This document shows, one piece after another, positions 1 through 8,135 of a DNA stretch of 20,070 bases. This stretch comes from a virus. The DNA is taken from positions 1 to 20,070 of the IMG/VR virus record IMGVR_UViG_3300047551_003107. One strand, given 5' to 3'. Under the pieces are notes generated by a model. That model made no database searches and had not been told where the DNA came from. It worked only from the letters and a program-made list of their open reading frames with translations. The stretch's first letter is position 1. Each line of letters starts with the position of its first letter. Position numbers and translations under genes: made by a program.

Positions 1-1
1 T

Positions 2-3000
2 TCAACTCAAGGAAAAAATGCCCAAGTTAAATTGATTAGTAATTCTATTGGACAAATTTTAGAAAATAAAATTAGTAATAGGGGATTTTCTTACCCATCA
101 GATTTAACATTAAAACCAAAAGCACAGATTCCTCAATTTTTATATTTAAAAAATAATACAGAAATTTCGAAAATTGAAATTACTTCTTCTGGAAACAATT
201 ATTTTTATCAACCATCATTAGTTTTAGTTAATTCTGAGACAAGAGAAAAAATTGATTCAGGATCATTAAGTCCAATTTTGTCAAATAATTCAATTGTGGG
301 TGTTGATATTATCAGTTCTCCGAAGGGACTAAGTTTTTCCCAGCATGAAATATACACACTAAACAATACTAATGGTATTGGAATAAATTCAGTATCATAT
401 TCAACGGCGGGAATTGTTACATGTGTACTATACACTCCTTTAAGTGGATTTTCTACACCACCTTTTTCTGAAGGAGATAAAATTTTTGTTGAAGGTATTG
501 AAAAAATTAGCGGTAATGGATTTAATTCTGAAGATTATGGATTTAGATTTTTTACTGTTAAAACTTATTATAATACCAATCCAGCAGTCATTGAATTTGA
601 TTTATCAGAATTTACATCTAATGCCGGTATTGCAAAAACAATACAGAATTATGCATCAGCAATAAATTACAATAATTATGCACAATTTAAAGTTTATCAG
701 AAAAATAGTTCATTTATAACTGATGAAAGTATATTAATTAATATTAATAATACTTATACAAAATCTGATCTTAGGGTGGTTGATTCAACTTCAAATTACA
801 TATCTTTAAAAGGGAGGGATTTATTAAAACAAAATTATATTATTAAAGGATTAAGATCTGGAACTATAGCACAAATAGAATCCATACAAAAAAATAATGG
901 ATTTTATAAAGTTGGTTCGACATATAACTTCTCAAAAGATTGGTCTAATGATACTGGAAAATTGAATTTTGACCTTCAAGTTACTCCAGATAATGATTAT
1001 TATCAAAACTTATCATACAGTGTTCAAAGTCCAGTAACATTTGAAGAGATGATAGATCCTGTAAATAATCTGTTACACACTGCAGGACTTAAGAACTTTG
1101 CCGACGTTGGCATATCTTCTATTGTAAATGCTTCTATAGCATCCACATCAGAATCTACTTTAATAGTTGATATTTTGAGTGAAAGAAGAGTTGATACTAT
1201 AAATCAATATGATTTAGTAAAAGATTATGATACATTTAACAAAAAATCAAAATATATTAAATTTAACTCTAAGAAATTATCAGATTACTTTTTATGTAGT
1301 ACTAATAGAGTTCTTGAGATTGATAATATTAAAAATCAATTTTTGTCCAAAGATACTGAAAAATCAGAATACTTGGACATAATCAGTTATCCCAAATATT
1401 TGAATTATTCAAGATTTTTAGTTCAAACTGTAGGAATTGAAACAAGTCAATATCAATTAGATGATGTTATTGTTATAAATGATGATAATGATGTTTATAC
1501 TGTAAACAGAGGTTCTGTATTTAATGGTGTTGGTGAAAATAATTATGCAAATATTTCCGGAAATATTGATGAATTTGGCAATTTAAGTTTGAGATTTAAT
1601 CCATCAAATACAAATAATGGATATAAAATAAAATCTTTTAGGAATAATTTCAATACGTCAACATCTGGAATTGGAACAAAATCTGTTGGATATGCTTCAT
1701 TAACTTCAAAAACACAAATTTGCTCTTCTGGTATCACTACAACAATTGTTGGGGTATCAACACTATCGTGCGAATCGTTTATTTCTGAAGTAGTTGTTTA
1801 CGATTCTTTAAATAATATTAATTTTTATGAGGTAGTAGTTGATCATGATGGCATTAATTCATATAATTCTCAATATTACTTTGACAATTCAAAGACTTTT
1901 CAATCCTCAGAATCAATAGGGTCTCTTGAGACAGTAATTAATGATAATAAATTATATTTAACTTTTACCAATAATGGAGAAACTTCTGTAACTATTAAAT
2001 CAAAAACTATTAATTTCTCAAATACTTCTTCAGGAATTAATACATTTAGATTTAAGTCTCCTGGACAACCGGATGGATCTGAAAGATCTGTAAGATTGCA
2101 ATCTGATTACTCTATAGTTTCTACTGCTTCTACTATAATTTCTGTTGATTCATCATCCGTATCATCGTTTAAGTCCTTAATTAGAATTAAGAATAATGAT
2201 TCATCATCATTACATCAAGTTTTATTTGTAAAAGACGAATCGTCAACTTACACTTTACCAAAATATTATCTTTCTGTGGGTAGTACTACTGGTCTTGGAA
2301 CTTTTGGATCTGAAATAAGTGGTTCAAATGCAATTTTAAAATTCTATCCAGACCAATCGCTTATGGGAACATTTGAAATATTATCATATAGTGAAATTAT
2401 GTATAGTGATTTAGATTATGATAACGACGAAACTACATTAAATTATGGGACAATAATAGAATCTATTCAAAGTGACGTTTTTAATAGTAAATTTGATCTT
2501 TTAGAATTTGATTTAAACTATAATAATACTCCAATTTTCCAAAAAACATTTAATCCTTCTATAGAAACTGTTCTTAATAAGCAAACTGGAGAATTTTTTA
2601 TAGAAAATCATTTCTTTAGTAACAATGAAGAACTTTTCTATGATCCAAAATCTACATTTATTGGCGTTGGAGCATCTGCAATTGGAATTGGAACTACGAT
2701 TGCGGGAGGAATAGAATTTGATGGTGATATTATTTCTGGATTTTCAACTATTACTGGAGTAAATTCTTCAGATTTTATTGAATATGGTCAACTTGTATTT
2801 GGACCCAATATTCCAGCAAATACAACAGTTGTCAGTGTAGGTCAAACCTATCAATATTTTAAAGGAGATGTTGTGGGTGGAGGATCAACGGTTATTACTG
2901 GAATTGCAAATACAATCATCTTTAGTATTGGTTCTGGAATCTTTTCTGGAGATGGAACTTCATTAGGAACTGTTCAAAGTATAGGAATATCATCAATCAC

Positions 3001-6000
3001 ATCAACCCTTACAATATCTGCAGGTAATGATAGATTATACTATACGGATAGATTAGGTATTGGAGTTTCTTTATCTAATGTAAGCGTAGGAACTACGTTT
3101 AGAGAATCATTTTCTTGCGGAATACTGACTGATAAATGTCCATCAACAGTATATGCAATTAAATTAAATAATAATAAATTTAAGATTACTGGTACAAAAA
3201 ATAGTGGTATTGGATTTACATTTACCGATAGTGGTGAAGGAAATTCTCACACATTAACCATGGTTAAGAGAAATGAAAAATCTTTAATTTCTATAGATGG
3301 CATTACTCAATACCCAATATTATATACCCCATTATCATATAATTTAAATAACTCAATATCTTTAACCGATGATCATTTTAGCTTAAGTGGTATCGCTTCA
3401 ATTAGACCAAATGATTTACTAAAGATAGATGAAGAATATTGTAGAGTTATAAATGTTGGATTGGGAACTACAACATCTGGACCAATAACTGGAATTGGCA
3501 CATTTTTAGTTGCAAATGTATCTCGTGGATTTGTTGGATCTTCTGCATCAACACATACATCTGGAACAGAATCTAAAATTTATAGAGGATCTTATAATAT
3601 AGTTGGTAATAAGATATTTTTCACAGAAGCTCCAAAAGGAAATTCTAAAAATACTGGATTAAATAATTCAAATTTAGATTATCCAAAATCTGAATTTTCT
3701 GGAAGAGTATTTTTAAGAAAAGATTATTCCCAAAATATAATTTATGATGATTTTTCTGATTCCTTTAATGGAATTGGCAAAACGTATTCTATAAAATATC
3801 TTGGAGATGATGTATCAAATATTGAACCTGGTAGTGGTTTATTATTTGTCAATGAAATTTTCCAAACTCCAAGCACAGAAAATAATGAAGGGAATAACTA
3901 TGAATTAGTCAGCATTGGAAATACTACAAATGTTGAATTTACAGGAATTTTAAATTCTAATTATGTATCTGATGAAGATATTAATCAAAATGAATTGCCA
4001 AGAGGTGGAATTATTATTTCTTTAGGTTCCACATCTGGTCTTGGATTTGCGCCATTAGTTGGCGCTTCTGTTACTGCAGTTGTTGGCGCTGGTGGATCAA
4101 TTGTTTCTGTTGGATTGGGAACAACTGATATTTTAGGATCTGGTTATAGAGGAATTGTTTCTATCGGATTAAGTGAAACTTCTCACGCTGTCGGAATGGG
4201 ATCTACGGCAATTATAATTGCTTCTGTTGGTGCTGGTGGAACATTATCCTTCACAGTTAGTTATGGTGGAACAGGGTACACTAATCCAAAAGTAACCATT
4301 CCGTCACCATCTTATGAAAATTTGCCAATCACAGGAGTATCTAGAATTGGAATTGGCACAACAACTAAAACTGGAATAGGGTTATCTATAACAGTTGATG
4401 TTAAAGAGTCTGTTGGTGTAGTAAGTGCATTTACATCAACTTATAGAGATTCTACAAGTTTAGATGATTCATTTATATCTGGATTAATTACAGGATCATC
4501 AACTAGAACAACCAAAACTCAAATATATGATCATATTTGGAATAATTATAGTAAATTTGATGTTGACGGTGACGGAATTGTTAGCTCAACAGATGCTTTA
4601 ATCCTAACAAGATATTTGCAAAAAACTTATATTGAAGATAATATTTTAAATGGAATATTTATCCCAATAACGGCAAAAAGAAAAACAGGGTATGAAGTGT
4701 TTAGACACATGGAAAAATATGATATTGGTCCTTATGGTCCAGAGCAATCTGAAGGTGATGGAACATATGATGTTAATGGCGATGAAACAACAGCAAACGA
4801 TTCTGAATTTTTAGTCAGATTTACTTATAATCCAAATAATGTCAATATTAATACTTATGGTATACCTGTTCCAAAATTATTAAATACTACATTCTTTGAA
4901 GTTGAATCCTTTAATATAGTGAAGAGTGGTTATTCTTTCCAAAAGGGAGATGTTTTCAAACCAGTTGGATTAGTCACAGATTATAGGCTTTCATCACCAA
5001 TTAGTGAATTTGAGATCACAGTTTTAGAAACATTTACAGATTCTTCTGCTTTATTGCAATTTGGAGAATTGGATTACATAGATTCTATTTCTAACTTACA
5101 AGACGGTGTTAAAAATAGATTCCCATTATATAGAAATAATCAATTATTAAGTTTTGAAATTGATCCGCTAAATGAAGATTCAAAATTAATAGATTTTGAT
5201 TCTCTATTAGTTATTTTTGTAAATGGAATTTTACAAAAACCAAAAGATTCGTATAGTTTTAGTGGAGGAACATCATTTATTTTTAATACTCCGCCAAAAC
5301 CAGAGGATAAAATTGATATTTTCTTCTATAGAGGAACTAGAGGTATTGATAGTGATTTAGAAAATGTGTTTGAAACAATAAAAATTGGAGATAATGTCTC
5401 TTTATTACATAATTCAAATTATCCAAAAACAATAGATCAGGACAATAGGGTTATTTTTGAAATACTAACATCAGATTTAGTTGAAACTAATCTTTATAGT
5501 GGGGTAGGTATTGATGATGAAATTTTTAAACCGATAGATATCATTCCACAAAAATCAGATAAAATTATAAATTCAACTTATGTGAGCAAATCTAGAGATT
5601 CTTTATCATCTCTTGTTTTTCCAACATCAAAAATTATTAAGAATGTATTATCATCGGATACAGAAATATTTGTTGATGATGCTAGTTCATTTAATTATGA
5701 AGAAAATACTGATCCAGAAAATAATAGTATAATTTCATTTGATGCATTATTAACAGTTTCAATTGATCCAGTAATTGCCTCATTGAAAGCAAATGTTCTT
5801 AATGATTCGTCAATATCAATATCAATTCTTGATGGTGGATCCGGATACATACCATCCAGCACTGTTACTTTAGATATATCTACACCATCTTCAGGAATAG
5901 GTGTTGGTATAGGGACAACTGCTCAAGCAACAGCATTAGTTTCTGTAGCTGGAACTATTTCATCGATTAATATAATTAATTCTGGATTTGGATATACGTC

Positions 6001-6559
6001 AATTCCTCAAGTTATATCTCCTCTACCAAGTAGTAAAATTGAAACTATATCAGAAATTAAATTTGTTCAAGGATTTTCTGGAATTATAACAGGTATAACA
6101 ACAACAAGTGGAACTAATTCAAATCCTCTTGCACTTAAGTTTTTCCTGAAAAAAGAGAGTGGAAATTTTAATACTTTACTCACATCATATCCAATTTTTA
6201 TTTCAAACACACAAAATCAAAATGGTGTCATTTCTATCAATAATGATGACAATGACGTTGTTGGTATTGGAACAACATTTTTAGACAATATTTATTATGT
6301 GCATAGTATTAATAGGAATGGTCTTGATGCAGAAATAGTTACAAACATTAAATCTGATAGTATCATTTCTTCTGGATTTTCTACCTCTGGTCCAAATCTT
6401 GGAAGATTTTCGTGGGGAAGATTAAGTTCTTTTGAAAGATCTAATCCAAATAATTTTGATGTCTCCGGAAATATTGTTTCTGGATTATCTTCATATCCAC
6501 AAATTCAAAGAAGAGGATATGGATTGAGAAATACAGGATCATTTAAAAACCAGTTATAA
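2..6559 (+). CDS. Giant T4-like baseplate/tail structural protein, gp7 position (5' end outside window)
   Basis: The reading frame is open from base 2, so the gene starts upstream; the TTG at 32 is not a credible start. At least 2,185 residues are visible. The gene lies directly before gp8, where T4 has gene 7 (wedge protein, 1,032 residues), so a baseplate wedge or peripheral baseplate role is inferred from position; I see no clear T4 gp7 sequence match. The protein is a string of Gly/Ser/Asn/Ile-rich beta modules: an N-terminal GxGY-like segment (110-335), a tandem duplicated domain (1706-2410), a stop-and-go module with NIPANT (2723-2938), an RG/H module (3353-3589), GxGY repeats (4061-4408 and 5804-6036), a dockerin-like segment (4523-4834), and two copies of a 'NGILQ-P' type module (near 3824-3955 and 5209-5340). 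The C-terminus contains GRFSWGRLSSF and QRRGYGLRNTG, a tail I recall from the large structural proteins of marine T4-like cyanophages. No signal peptide or membrane segment is evident in the visible part. Its stop codon overlaps the gp8 late promoter. Confidence 0.85.
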   Translation, partial: STQGKNAQVKLISNSIGQILENKISNRGFSYPSDLTLKPKAQIPQFLYLKNNTEISKIEITSSGNNYFYQPSLVLVNSETREKIDSGSLSPILSNNSIVGVDIISSPKGLSFSQHEIYTLNNTNGIGINSVSYSTAGIVTCVLYTPLSGFSTPPFSEGDKIFVEGIEKISGNGFNSEDYGFRFFTVKTYYNTNPAVIEFDLSEFTSNAGIAKTIQNYASAINYNNYAQFKVYQKNSSFITDESILININNTYTKSDLRVVDSTSNYISLKGRDLLKQNYIIKGLRSGTIAQIESIQKNNGFYKVGSTYNFSKDWSNDTGKLNFDLQVTPDNDYYQNLSYSVQSPVTFEEMIDPVNNLLHTAGLKNFADVGISSIVNASIASTSESTLIVDILSERRVDTINQYDLVKDYDTFNKKSKYIKFNSKKLSDYFLCSTNRVLEIDNIKNQFLSKDTEKSEYLDIISYPKYLNYSRFLVQTVGIETSQYQLDDVIVINDDNDVYTVNRGSVFNGVGENNYANISGNIDEFGNLSLRFNPSNTNNGYKIKSFRNNFNTSTSGIGTKSVGYASLTSKTQICSSGITTTIVGVSTLSCESFISEVVVYDSLNNINFYEVVVDHDGINSYNSQYYFDNSKTFQSSESIGSLETVINDNKLYLTFTNNGETSVTIKSKTINFSNTSSGINTFRFKSPGQPDGSERSVRLQSDYSIVSTASTIISVDSSSVSSFKSLIRIKNNDSSSLHQVLFVKDESSTYTLPKYYLSVGSTTGLGTFGSEISGSNAILKFYPDQSLMGTFEILSYSEIMYSDLDYDNDETTLNYGTIIESIQSDVFNSKFDLLEFDLNYNNTPIFQKTFNPSIETVLNKQTGEFFIENHFFSNNEELFYDPKSTFIGVGASAIGIGTTIAGGIEFDGDIISGFSTITGVNSSDFIEYGQLVFGPNIPANTTVVSVGQTYQYFKGDVVGGGSTVITGIANTIIFSIGSGIFSGDGTSLGTVQSIGISSITSTLTISAGNDRLYYTDRLGIGVSLSNVSVGTTFRESFSCGILTDKCPSTVYAIKLNNNKFKITGTKNSGIGFTFTDSGEGNSHTLTMVKRNEKSLISIDGITQYPILYTPLSYNLNNSISLTDDHFSLSGIASIRPNDLLKIDEEYCRVINVGLGTTTSGPITGIGTFLVANVSRGFVGSSASTHTSGTESKIYRGSYNIVGNKIFFTEAPKGNSKNTGLNNSNLDYPKSEFSGRVFLRKDYSQNIIYDDFSDSFNGIGKTYSIKYLGDDVSNIEPGSGLLFVNEIFQTPSTENNEGNNYELVSIGNTTNVEFTGILNSNYVSDEDINQNELPRGGIIISLGSTSGLGFAPLVGASVTAVVGAGGSIVSVGLGTTDILGSGYRGIVSIGLSETSHAVGMGSTAIIIASVGAGGTLSFTVSYGGTGYTNPKVTIPSPSYENLPITGVSRIGIGTTTKTGIGLSITVDVKESVGVVSAFTSTYRDSTSLDDSFISGLITGSSTRTTKTQIYDHIWNNYSKFDVDGDGIVSSTDALILTRYLQKTYIEDNILNGIFIPITAKRKTGYEVFRHMEKYDIGPYGPEQSEGDGTYDVNGDETTANDSEFLVRFTYNPNNVNINTYGIPVPKLLNTTFFEVESFNIVKSGYSFQKGDVFKPVGLVTDYRLSSPISEFEITVLETFTDSSALLQFGELDYIDSISNLQDGVKNRFPLYRNNQLLSFEIDPLNEDSKLIDFDSLLVIFVNGILQKPKDSYSFSGGTSFIFNTPPKPEDKIDIFFYRGTRGIDSDLENVFETIKIGDNVSLLHNSNYPKTIDQDNRVIFEILTSDLVETNLYSGVGIDDEIFKPIDIIPQKSDKIINSTYVSKSRDSLSSLVFPTSKIIKNVLSSDTEIFVDDASSFNYEENTDPENNSIISFDALLTVSIDPVIASLKANVLNDSSISISILDGGSGYIPSSTVTLDISTPSSGIGVGIGTTAQATALVSVAGTISSINIINSGFGYTSIPQVISPLPSSKIETISEIKFVQGFSGIITGITTTSGTNSNPLALKFFLKKESGNFNTLLTSYPIFISNTQNQNGVISINNDDNDVVGIGTTFLDNIYYVHSINRNGLDAEIVTNIKSDSIISSGFSTSGPNLGRFSWGRLSSFERSNPNNFDVSGNIVSGLSSYPQIQRRGYGLRNTGSFKNQL
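1706..2410 (+). repeat. Tandem duplicated ~100-residue beta domain in the gp7-position protein
   Basis: Two consecutive segments share a pattern: a Ser/Thr-rich strand with 'I..V..SSVSSF', a 'VVVYD' or 'IRIKN' strand, an 'FYEVVVDHD' or 'HQVLFVKDE' strand, a Tyr-rich stretch, then 'SIGSLETVINDNKLYLTF' or 'GTFGSEISGSNAILKFYP'. Copy one covers about 1706-2018 and copy two about 2102-2410. The similarity is at the level of strand pattern and spacing, not near identity, so the duplication is old. The function is unknown; a beta-sandwich decoration domain is inferred. Confidence 0.55.
2723..2938 (+). repeat. 'NIPxNTxVxSI' module, copy in the gp7-position protein
   Basis: The translated segment contains GDIISGFSTITG, then GPNIPANTTVVSVGQ, then a strand ending IANTIIFSIGSG. 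The same order (strand, 'G-x-NIPxNTxVxSI', strand, GSG) recurs in the fibre-like protein at 17290-17478. This looks like a small beta domain used in more than one virion protein. Assignment is by visual pattern only. Confidence 0.5.
3353..3589 (+). repeat. 'RG-x-H-x-SG' beta module, copy in the gp7-position protein
   Basis: The segment reads as a small beta domain: SISLTDDHFSL, then RPNDLLKIDEEYCRVINV, then VANVSRGFVGSSASTHTSG, then KIYRG. The same arrangement (a 'dd..l....G' strand, 'I.NE.I.Y' strand, 'RG..GS...TH.SG', then a Tyr-containing strand) recurs in the giant protein at 13989-14201. Known marine phage structural proteins carry similar modules, to my recollection; function unknown. 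Confidence 0.55.
4061..4408 (+). repeat. GxGY beta repeats (two copies) in the gp7-position protein
   Basis: Two successive copies run as 'GGSIVSVGLGTTDILGSGYRG...' and 'GTLSFTVSYGGTGYTNPKVTI...'. Each has a short strand, a G-(S/T)-G-Y turn, and a following P-x-V-x-I-like or I-V-S-I strand, then an Ala/Gly-rich linker. The same signature is found in gp8 (7229-7411), the giant protein (13446-13740) and gp14 (19403-20070). Confidence 0.6.
4523..4834 (+). other. Dockerin-like calcium-loop pair inside the gp7-position protein
   Basis: The first loop begins at 4559 and reads DVDGDGIVSSTDA, with Asp at loop positions 1, 3, 5 and 12 and Gly at 6, as in EF-hand/dockerin calcium loops, followed by a helix-like LILTRYLQ. 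The second, at 4769, reads DVNGDETTANDSEF followed by LVRF; it keeps D1, N3 and D5 but lacks the usual Gly at position 6. The two loops are separated by about 57 residues, longer than in a typical type I dockerin. Calcium binding that stiffens the protein is inferred; cohesin binding is not implied, and no cohesin is visible. Confidence 0.6.
5804..6036 (+). repeat. GxGY beta repeats (two copies) near the C-terminus of the gp7-position protein
   Basis: The copies are 'ISISILDGGSGYIPSSTVTLDI' split by the GxGY turn and 'ISSINIINSGFGYTSIPQVI', joined by a Gly/Ala-rich GIGVGIGTTAQATALVSV linker. The spacing, turn and following strand match the tandem copies in gp14 most closely (for example SINVTNPGLGYTQPPSIIV there). 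Confidence 0.65.
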
Positions 6560-6562
6560 ATA
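6555..6562 (+). promoter_or_regulatory. T4-type late promoter (TATAAATA) upstream of gp8
   Basis: An exact match to the T4 late promoter core TATAAATA, recognised in T4 by the gp55 sigma factor with gp33/gp45 help. It overlaps the stop codon of the preceding gene (TAA at 6557-6559) and ends 18 bases before the gp8 ATG. Transcription would start a few bases downstream, giving a leader of roughly 12 bases. No Shine-Dalgarno sequence lies between it and the ATG. Confidence 0.8.
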
Positions 6563-6580
6563 GTAAAAAAATACAATAAC

Positions 6581-8131
6581 ATGTCTGGGGCAATAATAAC
6601 AAATCAATTTAGAATTTCTAACTCCAAAAGTTTTGTAGATTCTATAAAAAATGAGATAGATTCCTATTATTTGTTTTTAGGTCTACCTAATCCAATAGAC
6701 ACAGTTGGATTTGGTAGAACAGATACGTGGAATTCAAATCCACCATCACCCGTGGACAATTTAGATTACTTATCTCACACTAGAGACAATATTTTATTTG
6801 GTAAAAAAATAACTTCATTAAATGTCAGAAGATTGATTAGAAAAATATCATGGACTTCTGGAAAAACGTATGAAATGTATAGACATGATTATAATATAAA
6901 CAATCCCTCACCAACTAATAAAAATTTATTTGATATAGATTACTACGTTGTAAATTCAGATTATAGAGTTTATATATGCATAGATAACGGATCTTCTGTT
7001 GATAATCCAACAGGTAATCCATCTACGGATGAACCAGTATTTACATCTTTAGAACCATCAAAATCTGGAGAAGATGGATATGTTTGGAAATACTTATACA
7101 CTATTTCTCCAGGAGATATTATAAAATTTGATTCTACCGAATATATTCCAGTACCAAATGATTGGGAAACGAGTGAAAAAAGTGATATAAAAGAAATAAG
7201 AGATAATGGAAATTCCGATTTAAATAATAATCAATTAAAAAAGATTTATATTAATAATAAAGGATCCAATTACGTAAACGGTGGAAGATGTAAAATACTT
7301 GGAGATGGTGAGGGTGCAGAAGCAATTATTGAAGTTAATGATTTAGGTGAAATTACAAACGCCACAATTGTTACAGGAGGTAAAGGATATACTTATGGTA
7401 TCATAGATTTAGACGATTACAACAAATCATCTACTAGTTTTGCAGAATTAATTCCTATTATTCCCCCATCAAAAGGTCATGGTTATGACTTGTATAATGA
7501 ACTTGGTGCAGATAAGATTTTAATTTATATTAGATTTGACGATTCTTCTCCAGATTATCCAATTGATACTAAATTTGCCCAGATTGGGATAATTAAAAAT
7601 CCCCAAAAATATGATGGTACATCATTTACAGAATCGGAATTTTCTGGTCTTTATGCATTAAAACTTAAAGAAGATGATTTAAGTGTTGAAATTGGTGAGA
7701 AAATTACTCAAACATATGTTGATGACGATAACAGAACTGTAATTGCGAAAGGGTATGTTGCATCTTATGATTCAAGTACTAAAGTATTAAAGTATTTTAG
7801 AGATAGAAGTTTATATTATTCTAATTCATTTACACATATAGATAATAACTCTGTTGGTATCACAACTTATTCTAAAGTTGTAGATTTTAAATCGACTGAA
7901 ACTGATAGTATTGTTGGTGGAAGTTGGTCTGCAACAATTGATACTAGTTTTAATGAAGATTATGTTACAAAAGACTCTGGTATAATTAGTCTTGGAGTAG
8001 TTTTTGAAGGTGGTATTTCTAAACCAGAAATAAATAAAAAGATGGGAGATATAATTTACTTAGACAATCGTCCATTAATTTCTAGAAATTCTAGACAAAA
8101 AGAAGATATTAAAGTAATACTGGAATTTTAA
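6581..8131 (+). CDS. 8: gp8-like baseplate wedge subunit
   Basis: This is the counterpart of T4 gp8, a wedge subunit of the contractile tail baseplate. Matches recalled from T4 gp8 occur in the same order: an FGR-x-x-x-W motif near residues 44-50 (FGRTDTW), DGYVWKYLYTI near 165-175, EYIPVP near 187-192, an IGIIKNP strand near 335-341, MGDIIYLDNRPLI near 488-500, and a C-terminal EDIKVILEF. The protein has 516 residues against 334 in T4. The excess lies mainly in two inserts: a GxGY repeat module at about 217-277, and a second segment at about 345-475 containing GEKITQ and TVIAKGYVASYD. The ATG at 6581 is chosen because it follows the late promoter closely and the N-terminus (GAIITNQFRISNS) aligns with the start of T4 gp8. 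There is no Shine-Dalgarno. It ends 4 bases before the next gene. Confidence 0.93.
   Translation: MSGAIITNQFRISNSKSFVDSIKNEIDSYYLFLGLPNPIDTVGFGRTDTWNSNPPSPVDNLDYLSHTRDNILFGKKITSLNVRRLIRKISWTSGKTYEMYRHDYNINNPSPTNKNLFDIDYYVVNSDYRVYICIDNGSSVDNPTGNPSTDEPVFTSLEPSKSGEDGYVWKYLYTISPGDIIKFDSTEYIPVPNDWETSEKSDIKEIRDNGNSDLNNNQLKKIYINNKGSNYVNGGRCKILGDGEGAEAIIEVNDLGEITNATIVTGGKGYTYGIIDLDDYNKSSTSFAELIPIIPPSKGHGYDLYNELGADKILIYIRFDDSSPDYPIDTKFAQIGIIKNPQKYDGTSFTESEFSGLYALKLKEDDLSVEIGEKITQTYVDDDNRTVIAKGYVASYDSSTKVLKYFRDRSLYYSNSFTHIDNNSVGITTYSKVVDFKSTETDSIVGGSWSATIDTSFNEDYVTKDSGIISLGVVFEGGISKPEINKKMGDIIYLDNRPLISRNSRQKEDIKVILEF
7229..7411 (+). repeat. GxGY-type module inserted in gp8
   Basis: Residues about 217-277 of gp8 read as 'LKKIYINNKGSNYVNGGRCKI', then GDGEGAEAIIEVND, then ITNATIVTGGKGYTYGIIDL. 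That is two successive strand-turn-strand units with G-S-N-Y and G-K-G-Y turns and an Ala/Gly-rich connector. They match the repeats in gp14 and the two giant proteins. T4 gp8 has nothing like this at the corresponding place between the EYIVVP and ISIITNP motifs. Confidence 0.65.
8029..8036 (+). promoter_or_regulatory. Possible weak late promoter (AATAAATA) within the end of gp8
   Basis: An 8-base match to the looser late motif NATAAATA described for T4-like cyanophages, located 99 bases before the ATG at 8136 and inside the gp8 coding sequence. It could give extra transcription of the giant gene. In DNA this AT-rich such a match can arise by chance (it encodes an EINKK stretch), so confidence is low. 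Confidence 0.25.
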
Positions 8132-8135
8132 AGCA

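Noticed and set aside
32-34. TTG as the start codon of the first gene
   Set aside because: The frame stays open to base 2 without a stop, there is no promoter or ribosome site before it, and the product is a giant structural protein clearly cut by the window edge.
4523-4834. Cellulosome-type or host-derived gene acquired by the phage
   Set aside because: The dockerin-like loops are embedded in a phage structural frame with the same AT-rich composition and codon use, with no carbohydrate-active domain nearby.
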